NCBI RefSeq assembly: GCF_004028095.1
Contig: NZ_SBHM01000006.1
Span: 1-64,000 of the forward strand
Reading direction: 5' to 3'
DNA: 64,000 bases
From: Paenarthrobacter ureafaciens
GTDB taxonomy: Bacteria > Actinomycetota > Actinomycetes > Actinomycetales > Micrococcaceae
The position numbers and the translations under genes are program-made. The notes below the pieces were generated by a model. That model did not search any database. It had not been told where the DNA came from and saw nothing but the letters and a program-made list of their open reading frames with translations. Positions within the stretch are counted from its first letter, which is position 1. Each line of letters opens with the position of its first letter. This document shows positions 11,078 to 19,218 of the stretch, in pieces.

Positions 11078-11770
11078 TCAGGTGGTGGTGGCGAGCATCG
11101 GAGCGATGCCCAGGCAAAGCCAATCGGTGATGTTGGCGGCCATGGCGGCCTGGTTGGGCTTCGTGTCGCTGGCCGGGCTTCCCAGCCACATTTCGCCGGC
11201 GTTCCGGACCAGGCCAATAGCCGCGGTGGGCCAGTACTCGATCAGCGCTTCCTTGTCCTCGCCCAAGTACTGGCGCATCGGAGTCGCGATCATCTCAGTG
11301 ACTTGCTCGAAGAAGTTGCCCAAAGCCCCGGACGCTGCGATCGCGTCCTGGGCCGACGCTTCCCCTGGAGTCAGCCGGGTAATGAAGGCATAGACGTTGG
11401 GGCTTGATTCAGCCATCTGCAGGTATGCGGAAACCATGGCAAAGAGACCCTCGCGTGGAGTCTGGGCAGACTGGGCGGCTTCCTTCATGCGTCGCTGCAT
11501 CTGGCCGAGGACCACCTCGCCCATGGCCTGCTGCAGCCCCGCCTTGTCCCCGAAATACCGGTAGAACACGGATTTGGACGTTCCCGCAGCTCCGGCGATG
11601 TCCTCCATGGAGGCATCGCTGCCCAAGGCATGGACGGCCTTGCGGGCGGCTTTGATGAGGTCCCGCCGACGCTCTTCGCGGTGCGTTTGCCAGCGGGCAG
11701 CCCTGCCGTCGATGGCGCCGGCAGGATCTTCCGACGGGCCGACGCGGGAATCTGCTGGGGAGATGTTCAC
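11078..11770 (-). CDS. TetR/AcrR-family transcriptional regulator
   Basis: A 230-residue TetR-type repressor. After a disordered N-terminus of about 30 residues comes the helix-turn-helix: LIKAARKAVHALG, then SMEDIAGAAGTSKSVFYRYFGDK, around residues 38-75. The rest is the ligand-binding helical bundle. The GTG start at 11770 directly abuts a perfect palindrome with no room for a ribosome site, so the message is probably leaderless. The divergent thiolase operon and the co-directional acyl-CoA dehydrogenase imply that it controls fatty acyl degradation, perhaps with an acyl-CoA as inducer (inferred). Confidence 0.92.
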   Translation of the reverse strand: MNISPADSRVGPSEDPAGAIDGRAARWQTHREERRRDLIKAARKAVHALGSDASMEDIAGAAGTSKSVFYRYFGDKAGLQQAMGEVVLGQMQRRMKEAAQSAQTPREGLFAMVSAYLQMAESSPNVYAFITRLTPGEASAQDAIAASGALGNFFEQVTEMIATPMRQYLGEDKEALIEYWPTAAIGLVRNAGEMWLGSPASDTKPNQAAMAANITDWLCLGIAPMLATTT

Positions 11771-11801
11771 GATACCCAGCGTATCAGGTACGCTGGGTAT
11801 C
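11771..11801. promoter_or_regulatory. TetR operator overlapping two divergent promoters
   Basis: Perfect 13-base inverted repeat GATACCCAGCGTA (11771-11783) and TACGCTGGGTATC (11789-11801) with a 5-base spacer. Each arm contains TACGCT, a TANNNT hexamer, in the orientation of its own gene: 11789-11794 for the thiolase and 11778-11783 for tetR. Candidate -35 elements lie exactly 17 bases upstream: TTCACG (11766-11771) for the thiolase and TTACTG (11801-11806, minus) for tetR. Bound repressor would cover both. Confidence 0.75.
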
Positions 11802-11832
11802 AGTAACTAGCCCCTTGCCGAAGGAGACAACC

Positions 11833-13173
11833 ATGGCTGCAACCGACCGCCCTGCCGATGCCGCACGTGACGTACAGGCGGTCCGGCCCGCCGTGATCGT
11901 GGGCGGAAACCGGATACCCTTCGCCCGCAGCGGCGGGGCCTACGTGAAGTCCTCCAACCAGGACATGCTCACCTCCGCCCTGGATGGCCTGATTGCACGG
12001 TTCGGCCTCCAGGAGGAACGGATCGGCGAAGTCGCCGCAGGAGCCGTACTCAAGCACTCGCGGGACTTCAACCTCACCCGTGAGGCGGTGCTGGGCTCCG
12101 CCTTGTCGCCGGAAACACCGGCCTATGACTTGCAGCAGGCCTGCGCCACCGGCCTCGAAACCGTCCTGGGCCTGGCCAACAAGATCAAGCTGGGACAGCT
12201 GGACTCAGCGATCGCCGGGGGCGTCGATTCCGCGTCTGACGCACCGATCGCCGTCAGCGAAGGACTCCGGGAAATCCTCCTGGACCTCAGTCGCGCCAAG
12301 ACCCCGGTCCAGAAACTGCGCCTCCTCGGAAAGATCCGCCCCAAGGACCTCACGCCCGACGCTCCTTCCACGGCGGAGCCGCGGACGGGCCTTTCCATGG
12401 GGGAGCACCAGGCCCTGACCACCGCCCAGTGGAAGATCTCCCGTGAAGCGCAGGACGAACTGGCCTTCAACAGCCACCGCAACCTGGCAGCGGCCTACGA
12501 ACGCGGCTTCTTCGACGACCTCATCACCCCGTACCGGGGACTCAGCCGCGATTCCAACCTGCGCCCTGACACCAGCCTCGACAAGCTCGCGTCCCTAAAG
12601 ACCGTCTTCGGGAAAAACCTCGGCTCCGAAGCCACCATGACCGCCGGCAACTCCACGCCGCTGACCGACGGTGCCTCCACCGTGCTGCTGGCCAGCGAAG
12701 AATGGGCGGACAACCATGGTCTCCCCAAGCTCGCCACCGTGCTCGACGGCGAGGCTGCCGCCGTCGACTTCGTCCACGGCAAGGACGGCCTGCTCATGGC
12801 GCCGGTGTTCGCCGTCCCGCGGCTCCTGGCCCGCCATGGCCTGACCTTCGAAGACATCGACTTCTTCGAAATTCACGAGGCCTTCGCCGGCACGGTCCTC
12901 AGCACACTCGCAGCTTGGGAGGATGAGGACTTCTGCAAGACGCGCCTCGGCCTCGAGGGCGCGCTTGGCAAGGTGGACCGGGCGAAACTCAACGTCAACG
13001 GTTCGTCATTGGCCGCAGGTCACCCGTTCGCCGCGACGGGCGGCCGGATCGTGGCCTCCTTGGCCAAGCAACTGCACGGGACCGGCAAGGTTGACGGCAG
13101 GCCGGCCCGCGGACTGATTTCCGTCTGCGCGGCCGGCGGCCAGGGTGTCGTCGCTATTTTGGAAGCAGCGTAG
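11833..13173 (+). CDS. Acetyl-CoA C-acyltransferase (thiolase)
   Basis: A 446-residue thiolase, close to FadI/FadA2-type beta subunits, that cleaves 3-ketoacyl-CoA in beta-oxidation or runs the reverse condensation. The acyl-accepting cysteine is Cys104 in QQACATGLET. The conserved HEAFAGT, the His of SLAAGHPFAATG and the second Cys in SVCAAGGQG are also present. ATG 11833 follows AAGGAG at ideal spacing, so the frame opening at TTG 11815 is not used. It is the first gene of an operon with the FabG4-like reductase (8-base gap) and the MaoC dehydratase, driven by the TetR-controlled promoter. Confidence 0.92.
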   Translation: MAATDRPADAARDVQAVRPAVIVGGNRIPFARSGGAYVKSSNQDMLTSALDGLIARFGLQEERIGEVAAGAVLKHSRDFNLTREAVLGSALSPETPAYDLQQACATGLETVLGLANKIKLGQLDSAIAGGVDSASDAPIAVSEGLREILLDLSRAKTPVQKLRLLGKIRPKDLTPDAPSTAEPRTGLSMGEHQALTTAQWKISREAQDELAFNSHRNLAAAYERGFFDDLITPYRGLSRDSNLRPDTSLDKLASLKTVFGKNLGSEATMTAGNSTPLTDGASTVLLASEEWADNHGLPKLATVLDGEAAAVDFVHGKDGLLMAPVFAVPRLLARHGLTFEDIDFFEIHEAFAGTVLSTLAAWEDEDFCKTRLGLEGALGKVDRAKLNVNGSSLAAGHPFAATGGRIVASLAKQLHGTGKVDGRPARGLISVCAAGGQGVVAILEAA

Positions 13174-13181
13174 GGGGAACC

Positions 13182-14522
13182 GTGACGGACAAATACACTC
13201 AGCTCGTCAACAGCGGCATCGGCCGGGATGTCGCCAAGCGGCTCGGCCTGCCCCAGCCGGCCATCCTGCGCCGGTACCACCCTGGAGATCCGCTCATCAC
13301 CGGACCCGTGCTGGTCAACGGCGACAGTGTAGGCGCCGACGACCTCGCCACCACGCTCCTGGGGTGGGGGCTGGATGTGCGGCGAAACGCGCTTCCCAAG
13401 GAAAAGCTGGGAGCCATCATCGTCGTCCTTGATGCAGTGCAACACCCCGAGGACCTGGGCAAGCCGGTGCTGAGCGTCGGAACGTCGTTGCGGGACCTGG
13501 CTCCGAACGGCCGCGTCATCACTGTCTCCCGGACTCCGCGGACGGCGCCCACGCCGGCCTCTTCCGCCGCCCGCCAGGGAATCGATGGCTTCCTACGCTC
13601 CCTGGCAAAGGAACTGCGGAACGGCGCCACGGCCAACGGCATTCTGCTGGGCGAAGAGCTGGCTACCACCAGCCCGTCAGCGTTGGGCGCCGTACGGTTC
13701 TTTCTCTCCGGACGTTCCGCCTACGTCGACGGGCAGTTCCTCACGGTTTCTTCGCCGGCCGGAAAGCTGCCAAGCAGCATGGATAAGCCGCTGGCGGGCA
13801 AGGTCGCGGTGGTTACAGGCGCGGCACGGGGGATCGGGGCGGCCATCGCTGCAACGCTGCACCGTGACGGCGCCACGGTAGTCGCTGTGGACATCCCCGT
13901 CGCGGGCGACCACTTGGCGGCTGTGGCCAACGGAATCCACGGCACTGCCCTGCAGCTGGACATCAGCCGAAGCGATGCCGGCCAACGCATCATCGAGCAC
14001 GCCGTCGAACGCCACGGGAAGCTGGACATCGTGGTGCACAACGCGGGCATCACCCGCGACCGGCTGCTGGCGAACATGGACCCGGGGCGTTGGCAATCGG
14101 TCATCAACGTGAACATCGCCGCACAGTTGAAGATCAACGAGGCACTGCTTGCCTCCGACCACTTCAAGGACTCACCCCGCATCATCTCCGTTTCTTCGAC
14201 CAGCGGCATCGCCGGCAACAGGGGCCAGACCAACTACGGCGCCTCCAAGGGCGGCGTCATCGGTATGGTCAGGGCCACAGCGCCCTTGATGGAACCTTTC
14301 GGTGGCACCATCAATGCCGTGGCTCCCGGATTCATCGAAACCGAGATGACTGCACGGATGCCGATGGCAGTACGCGAAGCCGCCCGCCGGCTGAACTCCC
14401 TGAAGCAGGGCGGCAAACCGCAGGATGTTGCCGAAGCCATAGCATTCCTCGCCAGCGATTCAGCCGGCGGTGTCTCCGGGGAAGTACTGCGCGTCTGCGG
14501 GCAGCAGCTGGTGGGCGCATGA
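13182..14522 (+). CDS. fabG: High-molecular-weight FabG-type 3-oxoacyl reductase
   Basis: A 446-residue two-domain SDR of the HMwFabG (FabG4) type, which reduces 3-oxoacyl thioesters, mainly acyl-CoA. Residues 1-200 are a degenerate, catalytically silent Rossmann-like domain. The active SDR domain follows, with TGAARGIG at 212-219, NAG at 287-289, the Ser of SVSSTSG near 338 and Tyr352/Lys356 in NYGASKGG. The GTG start at 13182 follows GGGGGAA. The stop overlaps the next start by four bases. In Mycobacterium tuberculosis the same trio (thiolase, FabG4, MaoC dehydratase) is also clustered, which supports a role in a shared acyl-CoA cycle. Confidence 0.92.
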   Translation: MTDKYTQLVNSGIGRDVAKRLGLPQPAILRRYHPGDPLITGPVLVNGDSVGADDLATTLLGWGLDVRRNALPKEKLGAIIVVLDAVQHPEDLGKPVLSVGTSLRDLAPNGRVITVSRTPRTAPTPASSAARQGIDGFLRSLAKELRNGATANGILLGEELATTSPSALGAVRFFLSGRSAYVDGQFLTVSSPAGKLPSSMDKPLAGKVAVVTGAARGIGAAIAATLHRDGATVVAVDIPVAGDHLAAVANGIHGTALQLDISRSDAGQRIIEHAVERHGKLDIVVHNAGITRDRLLANMDPGRWQSVINVNIAAQLKINEALLASDHFKDSPRIISVSSTSGIAGNRGQTNYGASKGGVIGMVRATAPLMEPFGGTINAVAPGFIETEMTARMPMAVREAARRLNSLKQGGKPQDVAEAIAFLASDSAGGVSGEVLRVCGQQLVGA

Positions 14523-15439
14523 TCCAGACGCAGCCCATCATCCTTGGCGATCTTCCGTCGCTGTCCAAGTTGTATGTCAACGCCGCTGCGACAGCAGCCC
14601 GCCGGCGCGTCCTGGGATCAATGCCCGAAGGGAAGCTCCCTGAAGTCAGCCACGAAGTGCGGGCAGTCGTGCCCGACGTCGCAAACCTCACGGCGTACCA
14701 GCACCTGATAGGGGAGACGGCCAGCGACGTCCTCCCCGCCGGGTTTGTCCATGCCCTGGCGTTCCCGGTGGCCATGAGCGTGATGAACCGGGAAGATTTT
14801 CCCCTTCCGCTGCTGGGCATGATCCATGTGCGGAACCGGATCGAGCAGTTGAGCCCCATCCATTTCCAGGACGCACTGGACATCCGCGCCTGGACGGAAA
14901 ACCTGTCCGGTCACCGGGTGGGGACGCAGGTGGACGTCGTTGCCGAAGTCCGCTCCAGCGGGTCGGGCTCCTTGCTGTGGCGGGGCGTTTCCACCTACCT
15001 GTCCAAGGGAGTCTTCCTGCCGGGAATCGACAAGCCGGGCAGTCCCAACGGCGCTGCCAAGCCGGATTTCTCTCCGCCGTTCCCCACCGCGCTGTGGCAG
15101 CTCGGCGTGGACACCGGCCGCAATTACGCAGCCGTTTCCGGCGATTTCAACCCGATTCATCTCAGCACACTGTCAGCCAAAGCCCTGGGCCTTCGCGGTT
15201 CGATTGCCCATGGCATGTATCTGGCATCGCGTGCGTTGGCAGACGTGGGTTCCGTGAAAGCAGAGGCGTTTGTGTGGGAGGTGGCCTTCGAGGCACCCGT
15301 CTTCCTGCCCGGCCGCGTGGCGCTGGACATCTCCACTGTGCAGACCGAAACAGGGGCGTGGCAGCGTTCGGACTATGTGGCGTGGAATCCGCGCAGCGGG
15401 CGCCGGCACTTTACCGGTTCCGTGGCTGCCCTCAACTGA
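14519..15439 (+). CDS. MaoC-like dehydratase/hydratase
   Basis: A 306-residue double-hotdog protein that hydrates or dehydrates enoyl/3-hydroxyacyl thioesters. The hydratase-2 motif with the catalytic Asp and His is in YAAVSGDFNPIHLS (about residues 202-215), followed by GSIAHGMYLASRAL. The N-terminal half is the substrate-binding hotdog. The ATG at 14519 overlaps the stop of the reductase gene (ATGA); the frame is open upstream, but only this start fits the coupling. With the thiolase and reductase it completes a reversible acyl chain cycle resembling the mycobacterial FadA2-FabG4-HtdX set. Confidence 0.88.
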   Translation: MIQTQPIILGDLPSLSKLYVNAAATAARRRVLGSMPEGKLPEVSHEVRAVVPDVANLTAYQHLIGETASDVLPAGFVHALAFPVAMSVMNREDFPLPLLGMIHVRNRIEQLSPIHFQDALDIRAWTENLSGHRVGTQVDVVAEVRSSGSGSLLWRGVSTYLSKGVFLPGIDKPGSPNGAAKPDFSPPFPTALWQLGVDTGRNYAAVSGDFNPIHLSTLSAKALGLRGSIAHGMYLASRALADVGSVKAEAFVWEVAFEAPVFLPGRVALDISTVQTETGAWQRSDYVAWNPRSGRRHFTGSVAALN

Positions 15440-15526
15440 CGCAGGAACATACGACGGCGGCAATCACCACGGGTGCTTGCCGCCGCCACCGGCCACCATG
15501 GCTGCCGCAGGGGATCAGGAACAAAG

Positions 15527-15556
15527 AAGGCCCGGAATCCGTGGATTCCGGGCCTT
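15527..15556. terminator. Terminator shared by tRNA-Leu and the MaoC operon
   Basis: A 14-base perfect stem AAGGCCCGGAATCC (15527-15540) with GGATTCCGGGCCTT (15543-15556). Read on the minus strand it is followed by CTTTGTT, as expected downstream of the tRNA. It also faces the end of the MaoC gene, so it may work in both directions. Confidence 0.75.
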
Positions 15557-15560
15557 GCCT

Positions 15561-15646
15561 TGGTGCGCGGAGGGGGACTTGAACCCCCACCCCCTTTCGA
15601 GGACTAGCACCTCAAGCTAGCGCGTCTGCCATTCCGCCACCCGCGC
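15561..15646 (-). tRNA. tRNA-Leu (anticodon GAG)
   Basis: Class II tRNA of 86 bases with encoded CCA. The acceptor stem GCGCGGG (from 15646) pairs with TCCGCGC, followed by discriminator A and CCA. The anticodon arm is CTAGC-TTGAGGT-GCTAG, with anticodon GAG reading CUC. A long variable arm and a T-loop with GTTCAAGTC are visible. The terminator at 15527-15556 lies immediately downstream. Confidence 0.95.
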
Positions 15647-15908
15647 AGGTGGTATTTCAGAGGGAGTTTCCGCGTTTGACGCTTCTCTCTGCTCCGAAGC
15701 AGCGAGAAAAACTCTAACACGGTTTCAAGGAACTAAAAAATCCGGGAGAAGGCTAAAACCGCCGGGCGTTCCTTTGCTACCCGGACGGACTTTTCCGGTC
15801 CCGGTTCACGGCTCCGGTGAGTAGGCTGAGGTAGGGGACGCAGCAGCAGCGGAACCCGCACTGCCTGTCCGCCTCACCTGCAAGCCCAGCCACGCAAGGA
15901 GAATATCC

Positions 15909-17213
15909 ATGTCTGTCATCCGCCCCGAAGACGAAGTTGTCCGGATTTGCCAGGAGCTCATTCGCATCGATTCGTCCAACTTCGGAGATGGCAGTGGTCC
16001 GGGTGAGCGGGCCGCCGCCGAATACACGGCAGCGCTCATCAGCGACGTCGGACTGGATGTTGAAATCTTCGAGTCCGCTCCGGGCCGCGCCAACGTAGTG
16101 ACCCGCATGGCCGGCGAAGATCCCTCAGCTGACGCGTTGGTCGTCCACGGTCACCTGGACGTGGTGCCGGCCATGAAAGAGCAGTGGACCGTGGATCCAT
16201 TCAGCGGCGAGCTGAAGGACGGCCTCATCTGGGGCCGCGGCGCGGTGGACATGAAGGATATGGATGCCATGATCCTTTCGGTCCTGCGTGATTTCGCCCG
16301 AACCGGCCGCAAACCGAAGCGTGACATCATCTTCGCCTTCTTCGCCGACGAGGAGGCCGGCGGCACCTACGGCGCGCGCTACGCCGTCGAACATCGTCGC
16401 GAACTCTTCGACGGCGCCACCGAAGCCATTTCCGAAGTCGGCGGATTCTCCGCCACCATTGGCGGGCAGCGCACCTATCTCCTGCAGACCGCGGAAAAGG
16501 GACTGTCCTGGTTGCGCCTTGTGGCCCATGGCCGGGCAGGCCACGGCTCGCAGATCAACACCGACAACGCTGTCACCCGGCTGGCGGCCGCCGTCACCCG
16601 GATTGGCGAGTACCAGTGGCCCATCGAGTTGACGCCCACCACCAAGCAGTTCCTGGACGGTGTTACCGAACTGACCGGCGTCGAGTTCGACCCGGACAAC
16701 CCCGACATCCTGCTCAAGGAACTCGGAACCGTTGCGCGTTTTGTCGGCGCGACGCTGCAGAACACCTCGAACCCCACACTGCTGCGGTCCGGCTACAAGC
16801 ACAACGTCATCCCCGAGTCCGCTGAGGCCTTCATTGATTGCCGGACACTGCCGGGCCAGCAGGAAAAGGTTTTCGACATCATCAGGGAGCTCGCCGGCGA
16901 CGGGATCGAGATCAGCTACGACAACAAGGACATCTCCCTTGAGGTTCCGTTCGCGGGCAACCTGGTGGATTCGATGATCGATGCCCTCCACTCCGAAGAT
17001 CCCGGAGCGAAGGTCCTGCCCTACACCCTCTCGGGCGGGACGGATAACAAGTCGCTCAGCAAGATCGGGATCACGGGGTACGGCTTTGCGCCCCTGATGC
17101 TCCCCGACGAGCTGGACTTCACGGGCATGTTCCATGGGGTGGATGAACGCGTTCCCGCGGACTCCCTCAAGTTCGGTGCACGGGTCCTCAACCGTCTCCT
17201 CACCAACTACTAG
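15909..17213 (+). CDS. M20-family metallopeptidase (dipeptidase/deacylase type)
   Basis: A 434-residue cytosolic M20 zinc peptidase or amidohydrolase. The metal-site segments are HGHLDVVPAM near residue 79, GRGAVDMKD near 110 and FFADEEAGGT near 142, with the catalytic Glu pair. The dimerisation domain occupies about 195-310 and the last metal His is in the C-terminal MFHGVDERVP. Length and motifs match the carboxypeptidase/dipeptidase branch; the substrate cannot be read from sequence. ATG 15909 follows AAGGAGAATATCC. An acyl-CoA dehydrogenase gene starts about 35 bases after the stop. Confidence 0.9.
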   Translation: MSVIRPEDEVVRICQELIRIDSSNFGDGSGPGERAAAEYTAALISDVGLDVEIFESAPGRANVVTRMAGEDPSADALVVHGHLDVVPAMKEQWTVDPFSGELKDGLIWGRGAVDMKDMDAMILSVLRDFARTGRKPKRDIIFAFFADEEAGGTYGARYAVEHRRELFDGATEAISEVGGFSATIGGQRTYLLQTAEKGLSWLRLVAHGRAGHGSQINTDNAVTRLAAAVTRIGEYQWPIELTPTTKQFLDGVTELTGVEFDPDNPDILLKELGTVARFVGATLQNTSNPTLLRSGYKHNVIPESAEAFIDCRTLPGQQEKVFDIIRELAGDGIEISYDNKDISLEVPFAGNLVDSMIDALHSEDPGAKVLPYTLSGGTDNKSLSKIGITGYGFAPLMLPDELDFTGMFHGVDERVPADSLKFGARVLNRLLTNY

Positions 17214-17248
17214 GCACCGTGAAGCACGCGCAGACAGGGGAGACAGGC

Positions 17249-18409
17249 ATGGCACCGGAAGACATCCTTCCTGAGGAACTGCTGGAGCTGCTGAGGAGCC
17301 GCGCGGCCGGCTACGACCAGGAGAACCGATTCTTCCACGAAGACCTCCAGGACCTCGCCGACGCCGGCTACCTGAAAGTCTTTGTTCCCGAGGCCGACGG
17401 CGGCAGGGGACTGGGCCTCGAAGCGGTGGCGGAGCTTCAGCGCCGGCTCGCAACGGCGGCCCCGGCCACGGCGCTGGCGGTGAACATGCACCTGGTGTGG
17501 ACCGGCGTCGCGCATGCCATGTCCGCACGCGGCGACGATTCGCTGGACTTCGTCCTGAAGGACGCCGGGCAGGGCGAGATCTTTGCCTTCGGGATTTCGG
17601 AGGCCGGCAACGACTCCATGCTGTTCGACTCCGGTACCGTGGCGAGGCCGTTGCCTGATGGCAGCTACAGCTTCACCGGGCGGAAGATTTTCACCAGCCT
17701 GTCACGCGGCTGGACCCGGCTGGGGACGTTCGGCAAAGATGCGGACGCACGCAACGGGGAGGGCGAGCTGGTCTTCGGTTTCCTCCGCCGCGACGAGCCC
17801 GGGCATGAAACCTTGGACGACTGGAACACCCTGGGCATGCGTGCCAGCGCGTCCAACACGACGTTGCTCACCGACGCGGTGATCCCGGCAGAGAGGATCT
17901 TCCGCAAGCTTCCCGTCGGGCCGAATAAAGACCTGCTGATCTTCGCCATCTTTGCGTGCTTCGAAACGCTGCTGGCTGCCGTCTACACCGGACTGGCCGA
18001 GCGCGCCTTCGCCCTGGCCGTTGATAACGTGAAGCGCCGTGTCTCGGCGAAGTACGGTGGACGCAGCTTCGCCCAGGACCCGGATATCCGGTGGAAGATT
18101 GCCGACGCTGCCATGGCGATGGACGGGATGCTGCCCCAGTTGTCCGCCATCACGCGGGACGTGGACCGGATGGTGGACCACGGTCCGCAATGGTTTCCCA
18201 AGCTTGTTGGCCTGAAGTCCCGGGCCACGGAAAACGCCCGCTACGTGGTGGACCTGGCCATCAGGGTCTCGGGTGGTTCAAGCTACTTCCGCGGCTCCGA
18301 ACTTGAACGGCTTTACCGCGACGTCCTGGCCGGGATCTTCCACCCGTCCAATGACGAGTCGGCGCATAACACGGTGGCCAGCGCGTGGCTGGGCCCCTTG
18401 GAGGCCTGA
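17249..18409 (+). CDS. Acyl-CoA dehydrogenase family protein
   Basis: A 386-residue flavoprotein of the acyl-CoA dehydrogenase superfamily. Seen are the N-terminal helical domain, the middle beta domain with FGISEAGNDSMLF (about residues 110-123) and YSFTGRKIFTSLS, and a C-terminal helical bundle ending VRVSGGSSYFRGSELERLYRDV-like, where the usual Gly-Gly loop is VSGGSSY. The family ranges from true dehydrogenases to flavin monooxygenases such as DszC-like enzymes; I cannot tell which applies. I prefer ATG 17249, seven bases after GGGGAG, to GTG 17219. It lies close downstream of the M20 peptidase gene and converges with the DUF5703 gene. Confidence 0.85.
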   Translation: MAPEDILPEELLELLRSRAAGYDQENRFFHEDLQDLADAGYLKVFVPEADGGRGLGLEAVAELQRRLATAAPATALAVNMHLVWTGVAHAMSARGDDSLDFVLKDAGQGEIFAFGISEAGNDSMLFDSGTVARPLPDGSYSFTGRKIFTSLSRGWTRLGTFGKDADARNGEGELVFGFLRRDEPGHETLDDWNTLGMRASASNTTLLTDAVIPAERIFRKLPVGPNKDLLIFAIFACFETLLAAVYTGLAERAFALAVDNVKRRVSAKYGGRSFAQDPDIRWKIADAAMAMDGMLPQLSAITRDVDRMVDHGPQWFPKLVGLKSRATENARYVVDLAIRVSGGSSYFRGSELERLYRDVLAGIFHPSNDESAHNTVASAWLGPLEA

Positions 18410-18418
18410 GCCGGGCAG

Positions 18419-18652
18419 CTACACCGTCCGTTGAACGGAGTAAACCTTGCGGCGCAGCCAGAAGCGCCTGCTTCCGCCCATGTAGAGGCGGCTGCGTTCC
18501 AATTCCCACTTGCCGTACTCAGAGTGTTCCGCGAGCCGGCGGCGGGCCTCGGGCAAGGAATCCTCAGGACCTATCGTCAGTACGAGGTATTCGTACTGAC
18601 GTGCATAGTCACGTTGGCGCTCTACGGAGACGCCCCTAAATTGTTCCTTCAT
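18419..18652 (-). CDS. DUF5703 family small protein
   Basis: A 77-residue basic protein resembling DUF5703, a small actinobacterial family of unknown function. The characteristic sequence is YEYLVLTIGPEDSLPEARRR, then AEHSEYGKWELERSRLY and a terminal WLRRKV. No signal peptide or membrane segment is present. In other actinobacteria this gene commonly lies next to an M20 peptidase, as it nearly does here. GGAGAGGG immediately precedes the ATG at 18652. It is divergent from the acidic protein gene at 18692, with 39 bases between. Confidence 0.8.
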   Translation of the reverse strand: MKEQFRGVSVERQRDYARQYEYLVLTIGPEDSLPEARRRLAEHSEYGKWELERSRLYMGGSRRFWLRRKVYSVQRTV

Positions 18653-18679
18653 CCCTCTCCATTTTGGTCCTTTTCCGGC

Positions 18680-18685
18680 TAACGT
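18680..18685 (+). promoter_or_regulatory. Predicted leaderless -10 element of the acidic protein gene
   Basis: TAACGT is followed by six bases (GAAGTC) and ATG 18692, with no ribosome binding site between. Transcription is expected to start at the start codon. Confidence 0.5.
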
Positions 18686-18691
18686 GAAGTC

Positions 18692-18949
18692 ATGACCATC
18701 GATCCGCGTGTCGCATTGCAGTCATTGACCGCCGCCCTTGAGGAACATCTGGCGGCGGCTTCCGCCCGTCGCGGGGAAGGTGATCCCACCGTCGAGGCCG
18801 CATTCTTCGCCGTCGCCGACGCCTTCGAAGTGTACGAGGATGCGCTGTACGAGGCCTATTCCGAGGTTACTCCCCTCCAGGTCTTCGACGATGATGAAGA
18901 GGACGACGACGAAGTCCTCGATGAAGACCTGGAGAGTCTGGAAGAGTAA
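18692..18949 (+). CDS. Small acidic conserved protein of unknown function
   Basis: An 85-residue protein. The first 60 residues look helical (ALQSLTAALEEHLAAASARRG and FFAVADAFEVYEDALYEAYS). The C-terminus is an acidic tail with runs DDDEEDDDE and EDLESLEE. No cysteines, signal peptide or membrane segment are seen. Such short acidic proteins are widespread in Micrococcaceae, sometimes labelled as primosome-related, but I see nothing that supports a DNA replication role. The start is fixed by the TAACGT hexamer six bases upstream. A canonical terminator follows the stop. Confidence 0.75.
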   Translation: MTIDPRVALQSLTAALEEHLAAASARRGEGDPTVEAAFFAVADAFEVYEDALYEAYSEVTPLQVFDDDEEDDDEVLDEDLESLEE

Positions 18950-18961
18950 CTCAGTTTCCAC

Positions 18962-18990
18962 AACGGCCACCCCAAAGGGTGGCCGTTTTT
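18962..18990 (+). terminator. Rho-independent terminator after the acidic protein gene
   Basis: AACGGCCACCC (18962-18972), loop CAAA, GGGTGGCCGTT (18977-18987), then TTT completing a run of five T. A perfect 11-base stem with a T-tract. Confidence 0.88.
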
Positions 18991-19074
18991 GTGCTGTCCA
19001 TCAGCCGCTTTGTACCGGCGGGAGCCTGAAAACGGGCGCAAACCGGCTTCGAATACCAAGTGTCCCACCGCACC

Positions 19075-19148
19075 GTACTGAGTACCGCAGGGGTGTACCC
19101 GCGAGTAGGCCCTGAGGGAAAACTGAGCAAAGTTGAGTACTGACTACT
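19075..19148 (+). promoter_or_regulatory. Repeat-rich upstream region of the polysaccharide operon
   Basis: Three GAGTA elements (19080-19084, 19103-19107, 19135-19139) and two short palindromes, GTACTGAGTAC (19075-19085) and CCCTGAGGG (19110-19118), cluster about 70-145 bases before the first polysaccharide gene. A TGAG/TGAC core recurs at 19079, 19113, 19124, 19134 and 19141. This may be a regulator-binding region; no clear -35/-10 pair is visible. Confidence 0.4.
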
Positions 19149-19218
19149 GGTGCGCCCCCGACACCGCGTGGCTTCACTGGGTGGTAGGCAATTGGCAGAG
19201 TTTGCGAAGAAGGCTTCC

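Noticed and set aside
15711..15739. tRNA-Leu promoter (TTTTTA, 17 bases, TAGAGT on the minus strand)
   Set aside because: The spacing fits but the -35 is poor and the sequence is a generic AT-rich run; not strong enough to list.
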